From Macrotis lagotis (Eukaryota; Chordata; Mammalia; Peramelemorphia; Peramelidae), in the NCBI RefSeq assembly GCF_037893015.1, contig NC_133666.1:626226310-626290309 (forward strand): 64,000 nucleotides of DNA, written 5' to 3'. Shown here one piece after another: positions 24,106 through 64,000 of this stretch; within the stretch, counting starts at the first letter, position 1, and every line of letters starts with the position of its first letter. The position numbers were made by a program, and so were the translations under genes. The notes under the pieces were generated by a model. It searched no databases, was not told the DNA's origin, and saw only the letters and a program-made list of their open reading frames with translations.

Positions 24106-24109
<4 letters not shown>

Positions 24110-24146
<37 letters not shown>
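24110..24146. repeat. (GT)n microsatellite
   Basis: About 17 GT units just upstream of a SINE target site. Confidence 0.92.
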
Positions 24147-24147
<1 letters not shown>

Positions 24148-24171
24148 TATGTGTGATGAGCTTTATACTTT

Positions 24172-24324
24172 TTTTGTTTGATTTATTTTTGATTTTTGCA
24201 AGGCAATGGACTTAAGTGACTTGCCCAAGGTCACACAGCTAAGTAATTATTAAGTTTCTTGAGATCAAATTTGAACTCAGGTCTTCCTGACTCCAGGGCC
24301 TTTGCTGTGCCACCTAACTGCCCC
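24172..24324 (-). mobile_element. WSINE1-like SINE
   Basis: Antisense, with an 18-bp target duplication TGATGAGCTTTATACTTT (24154-24171) and a two-mismatch copy at 24325-24342. Confidence 0.92.
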
Positions 24325-25061
24325 TGATGAACTATATACTTTCTGGTGTAGATGTCCACAGGTTATCCTAGAATTTGAGACAGTAAACAAAGGTACACTC
24401 ACCCAACTCTCCACTGTGAGAGGATTATTAACCTGATCTCCTGTCATATTTAATGAATATAACAAGAATAAAAACCAAAAGAATGAATCACACTTAGGGT
24501 AATTATGATAATTTCTCTATTTTAATATTTTATTCATATCTCCTCTTTTAGACTAGGAATTGTAGCATTGTAAAAATGTAATATTATACAAAAGAGTGCT
24601 TTTGAGTTAGCTACTACAGAAAAGGTGAAAATGACCATAAACCACTGTTTGTGGGGAAGTGGTATATGTTAAGGGATTATTGTAGTCTGCAAAAGGTCTG
24701 GTCATACTCTGCTTGTGCAACCCACAGAGAGGAAAGGACTCAAATAAATATCTTTCTAACTCTGGTATTGTAATCTAAGCTAATTGAAACACCCTGCCTG
24801 GGTCTATATGTAACATAAAAATCAATTTCTCATTGGATCATATAAAATCTGAATGTGGAAACTCATTATTCAGACTTTGTTTGGTGACATACATGGATTT
24901 TTCACCCCTTGCAATAAATAATTGGGTTTTGAGGTACACAAGTTGGAAACCAGTGGCATAGAGTTTACTTAAATTAATTTTTTGATCTTATATAATTATT
25001 AGGATCACATTAATATACTGTGAACTTGTATAGTTCTTTTTGGTAAAATATGTTTACAACA

Positions 25062-25345
25062 GTCCTTGGAATTTAAAGATGGAAGGGACTTTAGATAATC
25101 TATTCCAAATCCTTGATTGAAACAGAGGCTCAAAGTGGTGTCTGCCCGGATCACTGAGAAGCAGAACTGGGGTTGGGCCAAGTCTTTTTATGCAAGACAA
25201 ATGCAATTCCCTTGGTGCTTTATCCAATTCTGTGATGCAAGGAAGGCCAGATTTTATGAATATGCTGAAAGGTTGTGACTCACCCAAGGTCACCTACTGT
25301 GTTTTCAGGTGGTGGAGTTGCAAGCAGTACTCAGCTCTCTCCTAT
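25062..25345 (+). repeat. MIR/CORE-type SINE fragment
   Basis: AAGATGGAAGGGACTTTAGA, GAGGCTCAAAGTGGTG and ACCCAAGGTCACCTACTGTG; strongly diverged. Confidence 0.4.
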
Positions 25346-25839
25346 GAAAAGTATACTTTCCTTTTTACCATATGAAAGGAACACTTTTAGATTTAATTTT
25401 TTTTAATTTTATATTTTTTTATTCTCAACTCAATAAGCACCAAATAAAACAGAAAAGGCAGAGATATGAAACTGCAGATCTCTATCACATATGGCTTACT
25501 CTTACTTTTCAGTATATAATAAAATCAACATATAACTTTTCAAACTATGCCGTTTTTGTTTCATTTAAAAAAAATGCTTCAGGGACTCCCTTTTCTTTAT
25601 CTAATAAAATTCCCCTTCCAAATATTTGACTCTTGGTGAGGGACAGATCCAGAAATCCTTGTAAAAAACCTTTTCTGCTTGTCTTCCATTTTTCCTTAGC
25701 CTGATTTTTGCACAAAGCAAAAAAAGAAGCAATCTCAAAGACTGGAAATCTATACTGTAACTACTTTGACTAAAGTTTGCCATCACTTTTCATTCATTCA
25801 AAAAAATAGTAAATGTCCACTATGTATTAAGCACTGTTC

Positions 25840-26060
25840 TGATTGGTGGGTCGTTGTTCTTCCTTCTCGAATAGGACCAAAATGATATCACTATGTTAGA
25901 GTCAAGTTGTAATATATCTATGTGACTGGCTGCTCAGACCAATAGAAGTTCAGAATGCTCTACCACAGATCTGGCACAAAATAGGCCATGAGAACATTTG
26001 GAGTGGAGTCAATAAAGTTGCACATCTGAATGCCAGGCAAGATCCAAAACTTAAATGACA
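25840..26060 (-). repeat. RTE-type LINE 3' end fragment
   Basis: Resembles 10880-11080: GTTGTTCTTCCTTCTCGAATAGGACC against GTTGTCCTTTGTGCTAGAAG AGGACC, then GAATGCTCTACCACAGAT and a CCATGAGAACATTTGG run. Supports assigning both to one LINE 3' end. Confidence 0.5.
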
Positions 26061-27476
26061 AGGTTTGGACTCCAGTGAAAAAGAGTCTAATTCACAGAAG
26101 TATAGCCAAGAGATGTGAAACAAAGTGCTCTGAGAGGCCCAAGGCAGGTCGGATCATACTTTGGGGTTTCCTTTCATTTAAGTGATACAAATGAAATCAA
26201 AATCACTCTTGTGATTGTAGTAACTTTGGATATACAGAATGAAAGGGAGGAAGAGCTAACTGAATTTTGACTCATTGGAATTAACCTCACCTCTTTATTG
26301 TTTGCCATTTATGGTAAAATATTGCATTACTAACCTCTTTCTCCAGTCTACAAGAAGAAAGGACATTCATAAGTGAGATCGTGGTAGTCCATTCAATTCA
26401 ACAAACATTTAATCACCATGCCACCTTTATTGCTTGCTCTTTTCAGTTGGCAAAACCTCAGGATGCCTCTCATTCCTGGAGAAGTTCAAAGGAGGCTTTG
26501 GGTAAGGGCTCAGTCTTCCGCACCCCTCAAATAAATTTTCTTTGGCAATGAGATTAGCCTAAATAATAACTTTCAATCCATCAAACAGCTCTAGTTTAAC
26601 TAGCACAGTGACTAGCAAACAGTAAAGGTTAAGAAATTGTCTGCCAACCTGTAGAGATCTTTTCCATCTCTAGACGGAGGTTTTTCTGGTCTCAGATTCA
26701 TTAAACAGCTACCTGCTAAGTGGGATAAGGACAAAAAAAAAAAAAAAAAAACTGCCCAGGAGGAGTTTACATTCTGGAGAGGTGAGATATGGGGAGGCTA
26801 AAGAGAAAAGTACAAACTAGACTTGTTTTGAGTATGCACCTAGGATAGCCTTGAACAAACATTCTATGGGGGAAAGTCAGATAATGGGAATAGGGGAAGG
26901 GGTTGCTTTTTGTTTTGACTTCATTTGGAAGCTAGCCTGCTCAACCTCTCCCTTGTGCTTGCTGTCTTCTTCACTTCCAAGGGAGAGAAAAAAATTTAAC
27001 TCTTGGAGACTCAGTTCCTGCTGAGAAGGGAAGGTGGCATTTCTGTTTTTTGTTTTTAAAAGGGTGCGGCTTTTCTCATAATGCTTTCAAAGTCTGAAGG
27101 TCGGAGGAAATTCACCTGCCTGTATCTTCGTAAAATCAGGAAATAGCTGACGGCTTCCCAGGTGTGATTGCTTTGGGGTCAATCCTCCACCGAGAGGAAA
27201 GGCTAGGGAGACTATCTTTAGGGAGATCAGGGCCAGTCATGCCCCGGAGCCATACAAGAGACAAAAGCTTCAGCCGTGGTCATGGAGCATTCATTAGGTG
27301 TCCAAGGGAAACAGAGGGATTGAGGAGAAGAGACCTTGATGTCTCTCCTGGAGTGTGTGGGTAGCGGTACCTAGGAAAGGCTGTAGCCCCGCAGGAAACA
27401 CCCCAGGAAATGGTTTCTAAAGGCTTAGGAATGGTTGCCAGGGATCTCTGCAAAGCGCTTCATTTGCAGTCAGGAT

Positions 27477-27513
27477 GTCACGGGTTAAGGAGGATGCCTA
27501 AGTCACATCATGC
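27477..27513 (+). promoter_or_regulatory. Conserved upstream promoter block of LDLR
   Basis: CACGGGTTAA (27479-27488), then GGATG and AGTCACATCA, just upstream of Sp1 repeat 1. The human promoter has a very similar run (CACGGGTTAA, then GATGTCACATC) in the same place, from memory. The factor is not known to me from sequence alone; the TCACATC part resembles a half-CRE or E-box-like site. Conservation across this distance suggests function. Confidence 0.6.
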
Positions 27514-27517
27514 GTTG

Positions 27518-27616
27518 GAAACTCCTCCTCTTTCTGTGAGGTGAAGATTTTTGAAAATCACCCCACATTAAACTCCTCCCCCCATGGAAGCCGCACATTG
27601 AAATTCTGCAAATAAC
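27518..27616 (+). promoter_or_regulatory. LDLR sterol-responsive promoter: Sp1 repeat 1, SRE, Sp1 repeat 3, TATA-like region
   Basis: Arrangement seen: GAAACTCCTCCTCTT at 27518-27532 (Sp1 repeat 1), SRE core ATCACCCCAC at 27557-27566 (repeat 2), AAACTCCTCCCCCC at 27570-27583 (repeat 3), then the AT-rich CACATTGAAATTCTGC at 27594-27609. Order and spacing match the human LDLR promoter as I remember it, and the ten-base SRE core is identical. By known biology SREBP-2 binds the SRE and needs Sp1 on the adjacent repeat, so transcription rises when cell sterol falls. It lies about 190 bp upstream of the start codon. Confidence 0.93.
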
Positions 27617-27629
27617 TCCTGCCCCCCAA

Positions 27630-27749
27630 GCATTTCCCACACAGACGGGCTAAGTCACGCCTGGGTTTAAAGCCCAGTTAGAAGCAACTGTGGGCAGCGG
27701 ACCCAAGAGAAGCGGGGGGCAGAAAAGCAGCTAAAGGGGAGAAGGAAGC
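27630..27749 (+). promoter_or_regulatory. LDLR: Predicted LDLR 5' leader and start-site region
   Basis: No ATG lies between the TATA-like region and the start codon, so the leader has no upstream ORF. It is purine-rich close to the ATG. The exact transcription start cannot be placed from sequence; the human gene starts about 90 nt upstream of its ATG. Confidence 0.5.
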
Positions 27750-60243
<32,494 letters not shown>

Positions 60244-61461
60244 ACAGTTGCCATGAGAAGTGCCTCTTACCAAAAGTTGCTGCTTATTTATGGGAGGAAA
60301 ATACCTTTTCTTTCCAAGTTCTTTTATCAACTGCTCAACCTCCCAGGGTAGCCACTCTACTACTTCCCAAGGGACCTGACTGATATCCTCCTACCTAAAG
60401 AAAGAAGAGAAAGGAAAATAAAGACAAAAAAAAAAAGCCACTGCCCCCACTCATCCCCTGAAGAATAGGCTTTGTTGGTGGTGTCTGGGTGAAGCTGACT
60501 GTCTGCTTGGAGTTTTGTTTTATATATTTATTCATCTTGGAGGCAAGGCAGTCAAACTTCTGACAGGCTCCTTTGAATGATTGGTTTTGGTGGTAATTTC
60601 CCTTACGTATGAAGGAGAAGAGAAACAAGATGGAGGTGATTCTCTGGATGTAAGGCTGCAATATTTCTCTGGTGGGATTTGGATGCTTCCTCAACCACAG
60701 TCTTTTGGATAAAAGAGTAAAGATAAGGATTGTGGTTATGTGAGGACATGGGGATTGAACCTAAAGCACAGTGACTTCTACATAGAAACAGGTGCTATTC
60801 CTGTTTGGGTGCTGCATCCCTTTCCTTCCCCACTCCCTTTATCTCAGGAGTGAAAGTGTTTACTTCTACCTTGAATTCTTGGTAGACAACCTGTCCTGAC
60901 ACCCACCCTCTCTAATCCCAAACTTGGCCTCTTTCAAGCACATTTGTGCTCTTTTAAGCCATTAAGTTGCCTCAGAGACAACTAGTAATCAAATGTGGGG
61001 TTAGCTTGAACTAAAACTAACCTAGCCCCTGGTCACTTAACCACTCATTTACAGTAGCTCTTACCATCACTCATTCTATATTATGCCACAATGTGGCATT
61101 CAGACACTATCAATTGAACTTTGGCTAAGTCAGTTGGTCCTGGGAATTCATAGTCTACCACTATATGAAGTTTTTTTGGTTTTTCTCCTGCCCTCTCATA
61201 CCTTCCTCCCTCTCACACCTCTTCCTTTTTATGGGTGAATTTTGTATCTTTTTTTTTTTTGTTGTTGCACTTTTTCAGTTCAGGGTTGTATATTTGTAAA
61301 TTTTATATTTTTATTATGATTTTGCACTGTTTGCTTTTGTATATATTATTTTGACTAATAATGAGGGCTTGGCCAGGATGACCAATTGTGAACTGCCAAC
61401 AAAAGATTTCATTGTATTTGTGAATTTGCGATGTTTTGTATACTGTTCAGTGATTGAGAGA

Positions 61462-61467
<6 letters not shown>

Positions 61468-61509
<42 letters not shown>
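61468..61509. repeat. (GT)n microsatellite in LDLR 3' UTR
   Basis: About 20 GT units, giving a (GU)n tract in the mRNA. Confidence 0.95.
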
Positions 61510-61510
<1 letters not shown>

Positions 61511-61866
61511 TTTTCTGAGTCTGTCCAAATGGAAGAGTTTATCAAGAAACCTAAGCCACGACTTCATTGTTTTAAATACAGTTTATAATTGCCATCTATT
61601 ATCTTTCTAGCTCACATCTAATCAGCTGTTTGACAAGTCTGCTCCTCTTGTGTTTCTTATGAATCCTTCTAGAACATTCGAATACTTCATTTTGGGGGAT
61701 GTGCTGTTTTAGTACATCTCAAATCAGTGCCCTTTGCCCAGAATATTTGCATAGGACTAGTGATCCTTTTTCTGGGTTCAGCTTTATATTTTCACTTACA
61801 AGCCTTTGGTAGGAACAGCAGCAGCCAGCCACTGGACTCTGTTTGCCTTGCACTTCATGGGCCCTG

Positions 61867-61872
61867 AATAAA
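61867..61872 (+). terminator. Possible proximal poly(A) signal of LDLR
   Basis: AATAAA followed by TGTTTGTTG, itself GT-rich, but with no strong element at the usual distance. A further AATAAA at 60417 is followed at once by genomic A's and could be an internal-priming artefact. Confidence 0.3.
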
Positions 61873-62090
61873 TGTTTGTTGAATTGAATTGAACTGAACA
61901 CTGGAGAGAGCCAGGCAAACTCCCATCATTCCTGATTGTTGAATGTTTGTTCTTCCCTTGCCCCCACCCATCCTTTTCCCAGTCTAAAGGAAGTGGGAGT
62001 GAACAAGACATAAAGAATAGACTAGAGAAAGACAAAAAGCACTACTACCCTCTATTGCCAGAAGCTGTGAAAGACATTCTGAAGTCTGTA

Positions 62091-62096
62091 AATAAA
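62091..62096 (+). terminator. Alternative poly(A) signal of LDLR (AATAAA)
   Basis: AATAAA, followed by a GT/T-rich stretch (GGTTATTTGTGTGATG at 62112-62127). Canonical, so it could be the main site and would shorten the 3' UTR by about 380 nt. Confidence 0.5.
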
Positions 62097-62469
62097 ATCA
62101 TGTACAGTACAGGTTATTTGTGTGATGATTTTTCTTTTCTTTGCACACAATGTCTTTAATGTATATTCTTTGTATATTTAGGTGAGATCACTACCACTTT
62201 AAAAAAAATCACTTTATTTATTTTTTTTTAACTTCTTGGGGCACCCACAATGTCTGGGCTGATTTTTTTTTCTGGGTCTTTCTCCTCATCCTATATCTAA
62301 AGATGACATTTGCACCACTGTGGCTGATGCTTCCTGGGAAAATGGCATTTGCACACATACACATACAAAATAACAAACACTGATCGCCTCTGGAACGGGT
62401 GGGCGTAAGAATTTCTAAACAACCATATGTACAAAATGTTTTTGTAACCTGATTGTCTGATTGTGATCA

Positions 62470-62475
62470 ATTAAA
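62470..62475 (+). terminator. Likely distal poly(A) signal of LDLR (ATTAAA)
   Basis: ATTAAA, followed about 25-40 bp later by a GT/T-rich element (ATGTGTGTTTCC, about 62500-62511), the usual layout. Places cleavage near 62490. Confidence 0.55.
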
Positions 62476-62520
62476 TTTCTTAAGTGCAAAGTTTCAACTT
62501 AATGTGTGTTTCCTCTTCCC

Positions 62521-62675
62521 TTTTTTTTGTTTTTTTGCAAGGCAATGAATGGGGTTAAGTGACTTGCCCAAGGTCACACAGCTAGGTAATTATTAAATAT
62601 CTCAGTCAAGATTTGAACTCAGGTATTCCTCACTCCAGGGCCAGTGCTCTATCCACTGTGCCATCTAGCTGTCCT
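62521..62675 (-). mobile_element. WSINE1-like SINE just past the LDLR poly(A) site
   Basis: T tract, TTGCAAGGCAATGAATGGGG, head TGCCATCTAGCTGTCC. Begins about 30 bp after the predicted cleavage site. Confidence 0.88.
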
Positions 62676-63860
62676 CCCTCAATTCCTTCTTCCATTTGTG
62701 CTTGGAAGTCCTCTAGGAGAACCCTGGGGCTTGGAAAATTGCCCAGCTAGAGATATCTATGAGAAAAGTGAACCATTCCATCCCCTTTCCCTGCTAAAGC
62801 AGTAAGCCCCATCTGTTTCTTTGTCTATAGAGGCTACCCAACCCCACACTTCATTACTGCCCTGTAGCCACACAACTGGTTAGCAGTAGTGGTTGCTCCA
62901 TAGCTGACAATCCAAGGTGAAGCCCTTATCTCTGCGATAAGCACTGCTCTTGGATGTTCATTGGCATAACTCCTCAAAGGCTATCAAAAATCTGGATTTT
63001 GAACCTTGGAACTGGAGTCTTGTTCCATATCTAATCCTTTCAATTTTGAAAGGGGTATTGATAGTTTAATTCATAAAATCGCTAACCAAAAAGCAGGGAA
63101 TGGGGAAAACAGCTATCTAGATTTAGAAACTTTTCCAAACAAACTTTGGGCATCAACATGTTATTTTTTTCCCTCACCTAAGTGAGACCTTTTTCCATTC
63201 TAGTCCTCTTAGACTCCTGAGCTACTCACTATTTCTGTGCCCTTCCTACCCCAGCTCTCAATTTTTGCATGATCTATATGACTTAACCTCTGGATAAATG
63301 CAAGATTATCTTGCTTAATAGTTTATAAGTAATGAATCTGGGTTCTGAGTGCTGAGGGAAACAAGACATCTGCTTCCAGCCAGGGAGAAGGGGAGGAAGT
63401 GAGGTTTGAGACTATTCTTTTGTGTGACAGGAAGAACCTGGAGTGTAGAAGAGAGCTGACCTGAGCCGTTGGGGTCTTACTTGGCCTTACCTGTTCAACT
63501 TCTTGTGCTTCATTCCAAGTGAGTGTGTGGACCTGAATAATTACCCAGTTCTTAGTCTCTCCTCATCTCAGATGGAAGAGACCTAGATGAAAATCTAAGG
63601 AATAAACTGTTTGCACTAAAGGAGATTTAACTTCAAAGAAGGGATGCTATAAAGTTTCACTAAGCTGTGTGAGTGAAGAAGGGATTGGGGGCAGTGAGGC
63701 ACAATAGCAATCAGCTTCTATTTGTGCATCAGCTCTAACCTTACAGAAATAAGTATTGGGAGCAGATTCCCACCTCAGCCTCTTGGCCAGTAGGGCCTCA
63801 GACACGGAGACCTAATTTGGTTATAAATGTATAGATTGTATATCAGTCTCTACTGATATA
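62676..63860. other. Downstream intergenic stretch, no gene seen
   Basis: No open frame of note and no recognised repeat. SPC24, the human downstream neighbour, is not visible. Confidence 0.55.
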
Positions 63861-63990
63861 TGTTTTATATATATATATATATACAGCATTGTATATGTAT
63901 AGGATATACTATGTATCAGATTACTTTCTGTCAGAGGAAGGGGGAGGGAGAAAAATGTAAAACTCGAAAAACCCTGAAAAAAAAAACGAT
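63860..63990 (+). mobile_element. L1-type 3' terminus near window end
   Basis: TA-rich run, GATTACTTTCTGTCAGAGGA, GGGGGAGGGAGAAAAATGTA and A-rich end. Short and diverged. Confidence 0.5.
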
Positions 63991-64000
63991 TGGCTAAAAA

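Larger units (their letters stand above)
24343..27476. other. Region upstream of the LDLR promoter
   Basis: Apart from the repeat pieces at 25062-25345 and 25840-26060 I see no gene. The end of a neighbouring gene (SMARCA4 in human order) is not visible in this window. Confidence 0.55.
60244..62490 (+). other. LDLR: LDLR 3' untranslated region
   Basis: About 2.2 kb, close to the human length. Contains a (GT)n tract (61468-61509), a T-rich stretch (61247-61340) and AU-rich pieces such as TTATTTAT near 60290 and 62212. A TGCACTG heptamer at 61323-61329 matches the miR-148/152 seed and GCACTTT at 61267-61273 the miR-17 family seed. The end is set by the last plausible poly(A) signal. Confidence 0.75.

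Overview
The window comes from a marsupial genome and holds one complete protein-coding gene on the + strand, the low-density lipoprotein receptor (LDLR). It has 18 coding exons between 27750 and 60243. The assignment rests on reading every exon: all splice sites are GT-AG, intron phases and most exon lengths equal those of the human gene, and the product (862 residues plus stop) runs signal peptide, seven LDL-receptor class A modules, EGF-A, EGF-B, a six-bladed YWTD propeller, EGF-C, a Ser/Thr-rich stalk, one membrane span, and a tail with the NPVY endocytosis signal. Marsupial origin is inferred from the repeats: dozens of tRNA-derived SINEs (WSINE1-like and MAR1-like), marsupial-type L1 tails, an RTE/BovB-type LINE, and a non-autonomous L1-derived element with ORF1 only (HAL1-like). 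The dominance of the WSINE1-like SINE, many copies with intact target duplications, points to an Australian marsupial, perhaps a dasyurid. That last step is inference from memory.

Layout. 1-27100 is repeat-rich intergenic DNA without a recognisable gene. It has a HAL1-like element (1064-6393) split by a second, nearly full-length copy (2199-4938), L1 3' ends on both strands, an RTE fragment, an older antisense LINE (21800-24090) and several nested SINEs. 27479-27749 is the LDLR promoter, with the classical sterol-regulatory arrangement of two Sp1-type repeats flanking the SRE and a TATA-like region. 27600-29400 is a CpG-island-like block that includes a 41-bp minisatellite in intron 1. Introns 1-17 carry SINEs, MIR/CORE fragments, a CR1/L3 ORF1 (esterase) fossil in intron 4 and a 5'-truncated retrocopy of an mRNA 3' end inside a SINE in intron 2. 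The 3' UTR is about 2.2 kb (60244 to about 62490). 62500-64000 is intergenic again.

How it works together. Low sterol activates SREBP at the SRE, with Sp1 on the flanking repeats, to drive LDLR. The receptor binds apoB/apoE through the class A modules, is internalised through NPVY, and releases ligand at low pH through the propeller. PCSK9 (via EGF-A) and IDOL (via the tail) normally tune its turnover. Points worth a second look: a SINE whose target duplication copies the exon 10 splice donor, the nested HAL1-like pair, the retrocopy-in-SINE, an Arg in place of the tail Lys816 used by IDOL, and conservative changes in the PCSK9-facing EGF-A module.
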